Of a stretch of 64,000 bases of DNA, positions 1 through 10,414 are shown in pieces. Within the stretch, counting starts at the first letter, position 1, and the number at the start of each line of letters is the position of its first letter. The DNA is from Ichthyophis bannanicus (taxonomy: Eukaryota > Chordata > Amphibia > Gymnophiona > Ichthyophiidae), in assembly GCA_033557465.1 (NCBI GenBank), contig CM066035.1:903619309-903683308 (forward strand). Direction: 5' to 3'. Under the pieces are notes generated by a model. That model worked only from the letters and a program-made list of their open reading frames with translations, was not told the origin of the DNA and did no database searches. Both the position numbers and the translations under genes were made by a program.

Positions 1-1060
1 ATAGGAAGGGGAGAATCAAGGATTCCCAAAATATATACAACCAGACCCCCATAAAAGGCCTGGTAATTCAGCTTACACGTAAAAAAGGATAGACTTCCTT
101 TCAAAATGGAATGACGAACAGTGGCGAGGGAGTCTCGTAGGACTCAAGACAGAAACTTAGCAGGAAAGACCAAATTTTACCTCGCTTATCGTCCAGACCA
201 GTCCAGAACAAATCGGATGTAACAAAGCACCCCTTTCAAGCTGGGCAGGATTCTGAAAGCTCCTGCTCTTAGCACACCATCCTCAAAGGCTGCATCCTCC
301 TTAGCCAAAACATCTAATACGTAGCACTTCAAGAAAAAATGTAAGGAGGACCAAGTCACAGCCTTACAAATCTCTACAGAAGAGACTTCTCCAGACTCTG
401 CCCAAAAGGTCACCTGCTCCCCGCTAGAATGTGCCCTAACAACCTTTGTGATATTCTATCCTGGAGTAAATATGCTGACAAAATAGCTTCTTTGCACCAG
501 CGTGTGCTGATGGCCTTTGTAGCCACTTTCTCCTCCTCCATACCTCCAAAAAGCACAAACAACCTATCTGATTTGCAGAAATCACTGGTTACCTCCAAGT
601 ATCACATTAATACACTCCGGACATTCAGGACATGGAGGAGATGGAACTCCTCTCCGTAATTCTCTCGCCTGAAGGCAGGGAAGGTCAGTACCTGAATGAA
701 ATAAAAGGCTGACACAACCTTTGGTAAAAAAAAAAAAAAAGCAGAACTGTCCAAAGGGAAACCCTCATCCCAGCAAAATGCAAGAAGGGTTCACAACAAG
801 ATGACACTTGTAGATCCACAATACATCTCACTGAACAAACTGCCACTGGGAATGAGACCTTCAGGGCCAATCTCTTGAGAAGCACAAAAGGTGCTGATGT
901 CAAACCATGCAGAACCAAATTTAGGTACCAAGCTATAGGACAAACAGACTGGAGGTTGCAGGTGTTAAGACTCCTTTCTAAAACTGCACCATATCTAGAT
1001 GCGATGAAAACACTAGTGTTTTTTCGAGGATGCCATTTTGGCATCTAAACTTTCAAGGAA
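1..1060 (-). mobile_element. Decayed DIRS-type retrotransposon, recombinase end
   Basis: The stretch at about 145-225 resembles the internal complementary region of the DIRS element at 29.7 kb: both have the motif of a dinucleotide-rich spacer followed by 'CAGACCAGTCCAGA'. It is followed on the minus strand by a broken tyrosine recombinase. The element is cut by the window start and ends near 1060, where CR1 sequence begins. It has no matching right terminus, so it is a truncated copy. Confidence 0.7.
186..1044 (-). pseudogene. DIRS tyrosine recombinase, broken
   Basis: Three minus-strand frames in sequence match parts of the recombinase of the DIRS element at 3.1-4.2 kb. The upstream piece (685-1044) has the motif around the first catalytic Arg in degraded form. 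The middle piece (410-598) matches the 'SDRLFVLF' block. The last piece (186-413) matches the C-terminal 'EICKAVTWSSL' block before the nucleophile Tyr. At least two frame changes and an A-rich slip near 730 separate them. Known members of this family integrate circular DIRS cDNA. This copy cannot make a complete enzyme. Confidence 0.75.
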
Positions 1061-1189
1061 CCGTGCATTTTGTCCTCCTGCAAAAAGGACAAAATGTGTG
1101 TGATCAAAGCACAAAACTGCTGCACTCCTCACACAAGCCAAACAAATCTTAAAATTCTGGCATTTGCTAAGGAGAAAGATCCCTAAGAA

Positions 1190-1424
1190 CATAAGATTTA
1201 TTTATTTATTTATTTAACATTTCTTATATACCGCCTTTCATGATATCAAGGCGGTTTACATTGAACAAACTGAAATTACATTGAACAGGGCATTATAACT
1301 TGGAGATAACTATTTTACAGGGAACATGGGTATGGAGGGTTAAGTGGCTTGCCTAAGACCACAAGGAGCACCTGTGGGACTAGAAACCCCAGTCCTTCCG
1401 GCCCAAGATATGACATACTGGGTC
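1190..1424 (-). mobile_element. tRNA-derived SINE with L2-like tail (copy 1, 5' truncated)
   Basis: On the minus strand this ends in 'GGCGGTATATAAGAA' followed by TAAA/TTTA-rich repeats, the tail type used by L2-mobilised SINEs. The upstream part matches the body of the fuller copy at 8957-9262 but lacks the tRNA-like head. A short repeat AAGAT flanks it within the CR1 tail and may be the target duplication. Confidence 0.75.
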
Positions 1425-1869
1425 AAACCAAAGATCCATCAAGCCCAGTATCCTCTTTGAAACAGTGGCCAATCCAAGTCATATCTGTCAAGTTCCCAAA
1501 AGGTAGACAGATTCCATACTGCTTATCCCAAGGATAAGCAGTGGATTTCCCCCAGTCCACTTTAATAATGGTTTATGGACTTTTCCTCCAGGAACTTGTC
1601 CAAACCTCTTTTAAACGCTAACAGCTTATACTACATCCTCAGACATATTCCAGAGTTTGATTATGCATTGAGTGAAAAAATATTTTCTCATTGCGTGTCC
1701 CCTAATCTTTCTACTTTTTTGAAGTAAACAACCAATCTAAGTTTACCTGTTCCATTTCACTCAGTGTTATAAACCTCTATCATATCTCCCCCCTCAGCAG
1801 TCTCTTTTCTAAGTTGAAGAGCTTAACCTTTTAAGCCTTTCCTTGCAGGGGAATCCTTCCATCTCCTTT

Positions 1870-2105
1870 ATCTCTTCAGAGAACACTGCCATTCAGAAGA
1901 AGTGGTAACAGGTGCAGAACAGGAATAAGGGCCAATATCTTTATCTCCCCCCAACCCTACTAATTAAATTTGAGTTAAGAAGTTATTTAATGTAAAGTTG
2001 AGTTAAAATGTTACCACTGTATAAGGTTCTCTGTAACGTTAAAGTTATGTTACATGTAAACCGCCTTAAACATTGGAAAGCCTTTCAAATAAATAAATCA
2101 TAAAT
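1870..2105 (+). mobile_element. 5'-truncated L2-like retroposon insertion
   Basis: A block absent from the related CR1 copies ends in 'AAATAAATAAATCA' after 'GTAAACCGCCTTAAA'. This is the kind of 3' tail seen on the SINEs here. The CR1 text resumes directly after it with 'TTTTGGTCACTC'. The 5' end is uncertain and no coding content is visible. Confidence 0.5.
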
Positions 2106-2479
2106 TATTTTGGTCACTCTTCTCTGCACCTTTTCTAATTCCGCTATATCCTTTTTTTTTTTTTAGATATGGTGACCAGAATTGCATGGAATATTCAAGG
2201 TGCGGTCACACCATGGAGTGATACAGATGCATTGTAATATCCTTAGTTTTATTCTCTATTCCTTTCCGTATGATTCCTATTTGCTTTCTTGGCCACTGTT
2301 GCACACTGGGCAGAGGGTTTCAACATATTATCCACAATGACATCTACATCTTTTTCCTGGATGTTGATTCCTAATTTTTAAACTTGCATCATGTAAGCAT
2401 AGTTTGAGTTGTTCTTCTCTAAATAGATAACTTTGCACCTGAAATTCCAAGGACAGCAACCACACTCGCAAAAAGTGAA

Positions 2480-2566
2480 CAGCACAACAAAAGTGAGGTA
2501 AATCAAATAGTTGCTTTATTAACAGCAAACACCAATGTGTTTCGGCACTTGCCTTCCTCAGGGTGT
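2480..2566 (-). ncRNA. Hammerhead ribozyme-like motif of a PLE terminal repeat (degenerate)
   Basis: Minus strand 5' to 3': CTGAGGA (2561-2555), one A, stem II GGC/GCC closed by a four-base loop (2553-2544), GAAA (2543-2540), stem III ACAC/GTGT with a four-base loop (2540-2529), then U-U at the expected cleavage position. Stem I does not pair, so this copy is probably inactive. Penelope-like elements are known to carry hammerheads in their terminal repeats. A family relative is at 9830-9935. The DIRS-A left end abuts it. Confidence 0.5.
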
Positions 2567-2650
2567 AAGGTTAAATTAGACTTACCTGCTAATTGTTGTC
2601 TGATGTCACCAGTATATGATCCTGGGATCCGCCTTCACTCCCCAGTTACC
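2567..2650. repeat. DIRS-A left terminal repeat
   Basis: Positions 2600-2650 are the inverse of 8398-8449, about 50 bp with one or two differences. The outermost part, 2567-2599, is instead repeated in inverse in the internal complementary region at 2974-3010. A near-palindrome GATCCTGGGATC lies at 2618-2629. In families B and C a perfect 14-bp palindrome sits at a similar distance from the end. Confidence 0.85.
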
Positions 2651-2973
2651 TATTGACAAAGCAGACTCACCGAAGCAACAAGTAAGTATCTCTGCAACTA
2701 TACCCTGCCTAGTAGGCGCTATTCCGCACCAATCTTACAATAACTGAGAGAGAGAACAATCACTTAACAGGAAAAAACAGTAAACTGTAGCCCATAAAAC
2801 TGCGAGGAATCTTCTCCCCGCTAAATCATGGAGAAGCCCGGCCCCGAAAGGAGACTATCCAAGAACGTGCTCCCAATTCTCACCTGCGTCAGCTGTCTTG
2901 TCCTTCAGGCTGCTCCTGTCGAGACGCAACCACACTAGGGCGGGATAGAGGACTAGACTGTATCTACTCCAGG

Positions 2974-3044
2974 AACAACAATTAGCAGGTAAGTCTAATT
3001 TAACCTTCCTGATCGTATCTCCAGTCTAGTCCCGGACCTCTGGG
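2974..3044. repeat. DIRS-A internal complementary region
   Basis: The first half is the reverse complement of the left outer end (2567-2599). The second half is the reverse complement of the right outer end (8498-8536). The two meet at the AAGG-type junction expected when the ends are joined in a circle. In the DIRS replication model this region templates completion of the cDNA ends. It lies just downstream of the recombinase stop. Confidence 0.85.
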
Positions 3045-3062
3045 AAAGTACCAGAGCAGTAC

Positions 3063-4160
3063 TCAACGGGAGGGACCCTCTGTGGCAGCCTGAATGACCG
3101 CCGTTCCAAAACACACGTCCTGCTGCGCCTGGACATCCAGACGGTAGTGCTTAACAAAAGAATTCAAGGAAGACCACGTCGCCGCCTTACAAATTTCCAG
3201 CGGCGGAACCAAACGAGACTCCGCCCAAGACGCCGCTTGCGCTCTCGTAGAGTGGGCTCTCAGCCCCTCCGGCACAGGCTTCCCCTTCAGTACATATGCA
3301 GAAGCAATAGCTTGCTTAATCCATCTCAAAATGGAGGCCTTCGACGCCGCTTCGCCCCTACGTGGACCCGCGAACAACACGAACAGCCTCTCCGATCTAC
3401 GAAACTCCGCCGTTCGGCGCAGATACTTTTTCAATGCCCGCTTTACGTCCAGTGGGCTTTGAGCACTGCCGGAAGGACCCTCCGACGGTCCCCGAAACAC
3501 CGGCAAGGACACAACCTGATTCAAGTGGAAAGCCGATACCACCTTGGGTAAGAAGGTCGGCACAGGCCTCAAAACTACCTTAGACTCAAAAAACGACAGG
3601 TACGGCTCCTTACATGACAAGGCCTGCAACTCCGAGACCATTTGCGCCAAGCAAATGGCCACCAGGAAAACCACCTTCAAAGTCAAATCCTTCAGCGACG
3701 CCCGACTCAACGGCTCAAAGGGTTCGCGTTCCAAGGCCTCCAGCACGAACGGGAGGCTCCATTTTGCCACCAAGTGTCGCCCGGGAGGCCTCAGAAGTGA
3801 AACCGCCCTAAGGAACCGCTTAATGTCACCATGCCCCCCTAGGGGGCGACCACCTATCCTACCTCTGTAACAGGCGAGGGCTGCGACCTGAACCTTCAGC
3901 GAAGAAGCCGCCAACCCTTTATCAAAACCGTTCTGTAAAAATTGCAAAACCTGCGGGACAGTGGCCTCTAACGCCACGCCCGAGCGATCGGCACACCAGA
4001 CCTCAAACACTCTCCAGACCCTAACATACGCCAGAGACGTAGATCTTTTCCTAGCTCTCAACAAAGTACTAATTACTGAAGCCGAATAGCCCCTTGCTTT
4101 CAGCCGCGCCCTTTCAATAGCCAAGCCGTAAACGAGAACTGATCCAGGTGGGGCATCCAC
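3063..4160 (-). pseudogene. DIRS-A tyrosine recombinase, open frame with lost catalytic Arg
   Basis: An uninterrupted frame ends at 3063; the recombinase part starts near 4160, overlapping the end of the preceding frame. The N-terminal helical DNA-binding part is near 3800-4110. In the catalytic part the first Arg motif reads 'LAQMVSELQAL', where other copies have 'SARRISELQAL', so the position expected to be Arg is Met. The second motif H-S-T-R is kept ('LRAHSTRAQA') and so is the Tyr ('VKHYRLDV'). The enzyme would join circular cDNA to target DNA. With the first Arg gone I expect no activity, although no stop codon is present. Confidence 0.8.
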
Positions 4161-5995
4161 AGCGGCCCCTGCGACAGCAGATCCACCCACCGCGGAAGAC
4201 GCCAGGGTCTCTTTACCAACAGCCTCACCAAGTCCGCATACCAGGGCCTGCGAGGCCAATCCGGGGCAATGAGAATCACCTGACCTTGGTATTCCTCTAT
4301 GCGTTGGATAACTCTGCCTATCAGCGCTCATGGAGGGAAAACATACAGAAGCTGCCCCTCCGGCCAACTTTGAACTAGAGCATCCAGACCCTCTGACATC
4401 CTTTCCCTTCTTCTGCTGTAAAACTGACCGGCCTTTGCAGGCTGAAAGGTCGCCATGAGGTCCATGACCGGGGCCCCCCAGTGACACACCAGCATTTCGA
4501 ACACCTCCGGGTGAAGAACCCACTCCCCGGGGTCCACCCGCACGTGACTCAGGAAATCCGCTTGCACATTGTCCACTCCTGCCACATGCGCCGCCAAGAG
4601 GGCCTCCAGCTTTTCTTCGGCCCAGGTGAACAGGGCCTCGGCCTCTTCCTCCAGTACTGAACTGCTGGTCCCCCCTTGACAATTCACATACGCCACTGCC
4701 GTTGCATTGTCGGAGAACACACGCACTGCCGACCCCGCCAGAAGCCCGTGAAAACTCTGCAAGGCCAGAGTCACCACCCGCAGCTCCAACCGATTGATTG
4801 GCCAGGTCCGCTCCTGCGCATCCCACTGTCCTTGGGTGAACCGACCCTGGCAATGCGCACCCCAGCCCATTAGACTGGCGTCTGTCGTCACCGGCACCCA
4901 AACGGGCGATTCCAGCGGTCTCCCCTTTCGCAACACCGCGGGATCCAACCACCTCAGGGCTACACGCGTTTCTCCAGGGCAAGGAAGTTTTCTTGACAGA
5001 GAATCCCGCTGGTGCGACCAGCGCCTGAGCAGAGCTCTCTGCAACGGTCTCATGTGTGCTCTCGCCCACGGCACCAATTCTATGGTCGACGCCATTGTGC
5101 CAAGCAGTTGAAGGTACTCCCAGGCTGTGGGCGCCCGGAAGCTCAAGAACCTCCGCACCAGCATCCGCAAGCCGCTGGCCCGCCGCTGCAGTAAAAACAC
5201 TTGCCCCGACCTTGTGTCAAATCGAGCTCCGAGATATTCCAAATTCTGCGAGGGAAGAAGATGGCTTTTTCCCATATTGACCACCCAACCCAGGCTCTCC
5301 AGGAAGGACACTACTCTGGCAGTTACCCTTTCGCTCTCGTCCCTGGACTTTGCTCGAATTAACCAATCGTCCAAGTATGGATGAACCAGAATGCCTTCCT
5401 TCCGCAATGCCGCGGCGATGACCACCATGACCTTGGTGAATGTACGAGGCGCCGTCGCTAGACCAAAGGGCAATGCTCGGAACTGAAAGTGTCCGGAAGG
5501 GACTGCGAAGCGGAGAAAACGCTGATGATCCGGCCGAATGGGAATGTGAAGGTACGCTTCTGCAAGGTCTAGTGACGTAAGATACTCGCCCTTTCGCACC
5601 GCCACGATAACTGACCGAAGCGTCTCCATGTGAAAGCGGGACACGCGGAGACGGCGATTCACCCCCTTGAGATCCAGAATCGGCCGACAACCTCCGTCCT
5701 TCTTTGGCACTATAAAATAAATGGAGTATCGACCGCAGCCGAGTTCCTCGTGAGGGACTGGAACTATGGCTCCGAGTTCAAGGAGCCTCCGCACGGTCCC
5801 CCCCACTGCCTCGCGCTTGCTTGGTAATCTGCAGGGAGACACTACGAAGGCGTCCCGAACCGGCATGTGGAATTCCAAGGCATAGCCTTCTCGAATAACC
5901 TCCAGCACCCACTGATCTGACGTGATGTGGACCCAGGCTGCATAAAACTCTTGCAGTCTCCCCCCTACCGAAGTTAGGGGAGCCTGGGTCCGCCT
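4100..5995 (-). pseudogene. DIRS-A reverse transcriptase / RNase H / methyltransferase-like polyprotein
   Basis: The frame runs from just downstream of Gag. RT comes first, with 'SLDLAEAYLHIPI' and the active-site box 'YLDDWLIRA' intact. RNase H follows, with 'TDASLMGWGAH', an 'LELR' Glu and 'SDNATAVAYVN'. The methyltransferase-like domain of DIRS elements is last, with 'VMDLMAT', 'FPP' and 'ILIAPDWPRRPWY'. One in-frame TGA at about 4328 directly after 'FPP' interrupts it; the frame then reads on to a stop at 4100-4102. The first Met in the open frame is at 5908, but homologous sequence extends upstream to about 5995. The C-terminus overlaps the recombinase frame. Confidence 0.85.
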
Positions 5996-5999
5996 GGCA

Positions 6000-7498
6000 T
6001 CATTGTGACTTTTTTAAATTGGACGAGGAAGCCGCGGAAGAGGCCCCAAACCCCCTTCCCACCCCCCGAAAACCCCGAAAGCCCTGGTTTCTTCCGGGGA
6101 ATCTACCTCTCTGAGGGAAATTAAATCTCTGGAAGCTGTACCTGCGAAAATCCCTCAACTGGCCCTTGCTCCCGGGAGCTGGCCGACCTTGCTTAGGCTT
6201 GTCCTCAGGCAATCTACTGCCCTTGGACTCGCCCAGGTCCTTCACTAACTTCTCCAGGTCTTCACCGAAAAGGAGACGCCCCTTAAAGGGCAGCTTGCTG
6301 AGCCTTGACTTAGACAAATTGTCTGCCGCCCAATTACGAAGCCACAGATAGCGCCTGGCCACTACCGCCGAAGCCATGCTCTTTGACAAATCTCTCATGA
6401 GATCATAATGCGTATCCACCAGATAGGCCGCCCCTGACTCAAGTCTGGAGGCCTCCTCGGCACCATCGCCGCTCCGCTCTCCTGGAACTCGCTGCGACCA
6501 GCAAAGACAAGCCCGGGCCACCCATGCTCCACAAATAGTCGCTTGGAGTGCCAAGGCATTCACATCAAAAATCTGACGCAACATGGCATCCAGTCTTCTG
6601 TCCTGCGCATCCTTGAGGGCTGCACCCCCCTCTACCGGGATCGTGGTCTTCTTCGTGACTGCTGCCACCGCTGCATCCACCTTAGGCGGCTGAAAAACTT
6701 CCTTATCCTAATCCAAAAGCAGATAGAGCCGACGCATCACTCTCGCTCCCTTTAACGGTGCCTCAGGGACATTCCATTCTTCCTGAATCATCTCCTGAAA
6801 GACCCTGTGAACCGGAAAGGCTTTTTGAGACTTCCGAAAGACTTGCAACAAAGGATCCTCCAGAGAGTCATCCTCCGATGAACCCGGGACCGGCATATTT
6901 AATGCCCCTGGCGTTTCCACAATAAGCGCCGGGAGCTCCTCCCTGCGGAACACCCGCACTACTCTCGCCTGATCCTCCTTCTCTTCGAGCTCACCTTCTT
7001 CCAATTCGTCCTCCAGATCCACACTATGGCACTCGTCCTTGGAAAGTCGCCCCTCCGATACAACCGAAGGATCCTTAAGCTCCTCATCCTCCAATCGCTG
7101 CGTCTTGACCTGGCGTACTTCCGTGGAGAGGATGAGGAGGGCCTCTTCACACCGCGCCTGACAGGAGTACCAACTTGCTGCATTAGAGGAGCGCCTCCCA
7201 TCGTCTGCTGCAGCAAAGAGAGAAAGTCACTGGAAAAAACAGACGCCAGGCCCTTGAACCAGAGCGCCGGAGATGGAGAAAAGTCTGGGGCAGAGGAGGG
7301 ACCTGCCACCGGTTCCTCTGAGGGTAGCACAGAAACCTGATCCGCACCTAGCTCTGGATCGGCCCCTGGGACCCCGTTCTAGGCCTCCCTCCCCTGATCC
7401 ATTACTGCGGCCTCCTTTGCGCACTCCTTGCAAACACCGGACTCGGCCACAGAGCCCTTCCTAGCCCCGCACACAAAGCACTGGGGTCTAAAAGGCAT
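6000..7498 (-). pseudogene. DIRS-A Gag-like protein
   Basis: I place the start at the ATG at 7498, which opens 'MPFRPQCFVCGARKG', a CxxC...CxxC zinc motif. An acidic Ser/Pro-rich middle follows, then an alpha-helical core and a Gly/Arg/Phe-rich tail ('FRGFRGVGRGFG') suited to RNA binding. Frame changes occur near 7380 and 7090. A single in-frame TAG lies at about 6708, between 'RRLYLLLD' and the next segment. It should package element RNA in the cytoplasm. The match to the Gag regions of families B and C is in domain order more than in residues. Confidence 0.7.
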
Positions 7499-8397
7499 CT
7501 TATGCACAAACAGTAGCCCCTTAGGCACTCGGTCCGCCGCGGCCACCCAAGCACCTCGGGTAGGCAAGACAGTCCGGAGGGAAGGCCCCTGTGCCCTTAT
7601 ACTGGCCCCTTTCTAAGGCCTTGACTCTCTGTTGGGCTCCTTCCCTTTGTGTTTCGTTACTCTTTTTTTCTTTTTTTTTTTAAATGAGCAAAACCTACCC
7701 GAAACATAGCCACCGGCAACAATCAGAACTCCCAGAGAGAACCGTTGAAAAGTTTTACGCAACTAACATACGCCCCTGAGAAAAAAACAGAAACACACGC
7801 TGCAACGTGTCACGCCGCGATCCCTGCCACGCGGTGGGCCTCAAACGCCGAATTCGCGCCTAAAGAGTAGAGAGCACCGAAAGAAACTCTGGCGGGCCTA
7901 CTCACCGTAGACGGGCACTCCCAAATCGACATGCTGCACTCACCGGCTCCTGCATCGGGACTCTCCGGGAGTGAAAACAAAAAGAAAAGGAATGCCTTGA
8001 TTTGCGGGCTCAGTCGCTGCTGCAGGGAGCCGGGCGCGCTGGCAGGCAGAGCGTCTGCAAAGCGCCGGCTCCACACACTCCGAGGGCTCCGGTCTGCCAC
8101 CGTCTGAACAGCACAGATCCGGACCCCCTGCAGCCCCTTCCAAAACGCTGCTCTCACCCTCCCGCAGTAAACCGGTAAGGCCTAACTGGAGGGGGGAAGA
8201 CTCCTGCAGAATTTAAAGGCACAGATCTTACTAAAAGGCTCTGGTGTAAAATAACCAGTGTCGCTTTACAGTTGGGTCTTCTCTCTTTGGTGGGTTTTTT
8301 TTTGTTTTGTTTTTAAACTATCCCAAAACTATTCTTAATCGTTCCGCCAGAGAGCCCGGACCCCCGGGCTGGCTCCCTTCAGCTGCTTGGAGACTGA
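7499..8397 (-). other. DIRS-A leader between right terminal repeat and Gag
   Basis: About 900 bp with no conserved frame, moderately GC-rich around 7800-8160 and with oligo-T runs at about 7662-7680 and 8296-8314. The position corresponds to the promoter-proximal untranslated leader on the minus strand. The short frames seen here are not shared with families B or C. Confidence 0.5.
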
Positions 8398-8536
8398 GGT
8401 AACTGGGGAATGAAGGCGGATCCCAGGATCATATACTGGTGACATCAGAAAAAGAAGGTGGTTCCTCAGTCTCCAAGCTGCTGATTAAGGTAGACAACCC
8501 AGAGGTCCAGGACTAGACTGGAGATACGATCAGGAA
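8398..8536. repeat. DIRS-A right terminal repeat and outer end
   Basis: 8398-8449 is the inverse of 2600-2650. 8498-8536 is the segment whose reverse complement forms the right half of the internal complementary region. It contains the near-palindrome GATCCCAGGATC at 8419-8430. Transcription of the minus-strand genes should begin in or near this repeat. Confidence 0.85.
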
Positions 8537-8956
8537 AAGCTTGTTCTGATGACAACCCAAGTTGAGCAGGGAAAGCTCTGAAAATTCAGAGGACTCTTGT
8601 AATGGACCTTAATCTTAAGGTTCTGTGATCAGTTCGTTATGCAACTTGAAATCAAACAGCTTTAGCCTTTCTCTATCCTCTAACTTTTAACCAGTTCCCA
8701 ATCCACAATAGTACGTATGCTGCTTCCTATGACTTTTTAATTTCCTGAAGAGTCCCTCACGTGGGACCTTGTTAAAGGCTGTCTGAAAATTCAGATATGC
8801 TATATCAACCAGCTCATTTTTATCTACCCATTTGTTCACACCGTCAAAAAATATAGCAGATTAGTGAGACAAGACTTTTTCTTGGCTAAATCCATGTTTG
8901 CTTTCTCCCATTAAACAATGGCTATATATTCAGCAATTTTGCTCTTTATAATGTTT

Positions 8957-9262
8957 TTTACCATTTTTATTTATTTTATTTCTCTAACATTTCTTATATA
9001 CCGCCTTTCATGATATCAAGGCGGTTTACATTGAACAAACTGAAATTACATTGAACAGGGCATTATAACTTAGAGATAACTAATTTACAGGGAACATGGG
9101 CAATGGAGGGTTAAGTGGCTTGCCCAAGACCACAAGGAGCACCTGTGGGACTAGAAACCCCAGTCCTTCTGGCCCAAGGTTGCTGTCCTCTAGTGGGATT
9201 TGAACCCCCAACCTTCTGGCCCGAGGGAACTTGCCCCAACCACTAGGCCACTCCTCCCTGAG
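8957..9262 (-). mobile_element. tRNA-derived SINE (copy 2, most complete)
   Basis: On the minus strand it opens with 'TGGCCTAGTGGTTGGGGC', a good RNA polymerase III A box, followed by 'GGTTCAAATCCC' as B box. The body is the same as in the other copies, and it ends in 'GGCGGTATATAAGAA' plus a TAAA-rich tail. The tail resembles L2-type LINE ends, which suggests L2-like mobilisation. The flanks share an imperfect ACCATTTT / ACATTTT. Confidence 0.85.
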
Positions 9263-9829
9263 CCTGACATTTTGATGTCAGGCTCAGCAGTCTGCAACCC
9301 TTTTTAAAACTTGGCATTACATTGGCTATTCTCCAGGTACTACAAATAATTGTAATGATAGTTCACAGATTACTAGGCCTGCAATCTCAGCTTTGAGTTC
9401 TTCAGCACCCTGTGATGTATATCATCTGGTTCAAGAGATTTGATATTCTTTAGTTTATCAAATTGCTGTATTACAATCTTTCAGATTTATTGAGATTTGT
9501 TTCAATTCCTCAGATACATCATCTTTAAATATCATTTCTGGAATGGGTAACTTCCCAACATCTTCAGTAAAGACCAAAGGAAAGATTTCATAGTCTCTCC
9601 ATTATGGCCTTGTCCCCTTTTACTTCCTCTGTCATCTATCCACTGCTATTGCCTTTTCCTTTTTACATGGAATTTCTATCCATAGAGTTTCTATGCTGTA
9701 TTTTGTTCCTGCAAAACTTTAATCCTGTTTGACTGAATGCCTTCTTGAATATATAACACCACCTCTCCAAGTTGATCTACCTTGTCAATACAATATAATT
9801 TGTATCCAGGTATCACAGACACACAAGGT

Positions 9830-9935
9830 GTGAAGATTGGTGGAAGACAAGTGCCAAAATGCATTGGGGTTTATTATTAATAAAGCTGTCTGATACACCA
9901 ACTGTTTGGTTTACCTCACTTTTGTTGTACCAGTC
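9830..9935 (+). other. PLE terminal-repeat remnant with eroded hammerhead core
   Basis: It aligns by eye with the reverse complement of 2480-2566, sharing 'GACAAGTGCC', 'TGCATTGGGGTTT', 'AATAAAGC' and 'TTTACCTCACTTTTGTTGT'. The catalytic core has degenerated: GGTGGA stands in place of CTGANGA, and AAAA in place of GAAA. It is flanked on both sides by CR1 sequence. Confidence 0.45.
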
Positions 9936-10414
9936 ACAATGACTATCTATATGTTCAGTAATTGTGTTCTTTATAATGGCTTTTACCATTTTGCCTGGTA
10001 CTGACCTCAGGCTCAGCAGTCTGCAACCCTTTTTAAAAATTGGCATTACATTGGCTACTCTCCGTCCAGGTAGTACAAATAATTTTAATGACAGTTCACA
10101 GATTACTAATAGTAGGCCTGCAATCTCAGTTTTGAGTTCTTCAGCACCCTATGATGTATACCATCTGGTCCAGGTGATTTGATATTCTTTAGTTTATCAA
10201 ATTGCTGTATTACAATCTTTCAGGTTTATTGAGACTTGTTTTAATTCCTCTGATATCCATTCCAGAAATATTTAAAGATGATTTAACTTCCCTACATCAT
10301 CTTCAGTAAAGACCAAAGAAAATATTTCATTTAATTTCTCCACTATGGCCTTGTTCTCACTTAGTGTCCCTTTTACCTCCTCTATCATCTGCCATTGATA
10401 TACGTTATCATTAT

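Larger units (their letters stand above)
1179..2450 (-). mobile_element. CR1-like LINE, 3' part, antisense
   Basis: Read on the minus strand, this has the C-terminal reverse transcriptase region and 3' tail of a CR1-type LINE. The plus strand shows the reverse complement of the conserved block around 'ACCTCTATCATATC', the 'GACCAGAATTG' block and the terminal 'ACTGGGTCAAACC' block. It is interrupted by a SINE at 1190-1424 and an L2-like insertion at about 1870-2105. No frame is intact. The assignment rests on block order and resemblance to the other CR1 copies here at 13.3-14.7 and 27.1-28.3 kb. Confidence 0.7.
2567..8536 (-). mobile_element. DIRS retrotransposon, family A, structurally complete
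   Basis: It has the full DIRS layout: inverted terminal repeats, an internal complementary region that joins the reverse complements of the two outer ends, and Gag, RT-RNase H-methyltransferase-like and tyrosine recombinase regions in that order on the minus strand. The length of about 6.0 kb is usual for the group. DIRS elements integrate a circular cDNA through a tyrosine recombinase and leave no long target duplication; none is seen. All three genes carry at least one disabling change, so the copy is complete in structure but not in coding. Confidence 0.9.
8600..10410 (-). pseudogene. CR1 LINE reverse transcriptase, decayed and partly duplicated
   Basis: Read on the minus strand, the blocks match the CR1 RT N-terminal half. 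One readable piece (9813-10046) contains 'SVPGKMVKAIIKNTITEHID'. The same region appears twice: the block at 9280-9640 recurs at 10000-10400 in direct order, so two related CR1 copies or a segmental duplication lie side by side. A SINE (8957-9262) interrupts the first. No complete frame exists. The element belongs with 11246-12420, from which it is separated by an RTE fragment. Confidence 0.65.

Noticed and set aside
4328..5069. N-terminal two thirds of a 668-codon minus-strand frame upstream of the DIRS-A recombinase
   Set aside because: It overlaps RNase H and methyltransferase-like coding in another frame and shows no homology; only the part below about 4160 is recombinase.
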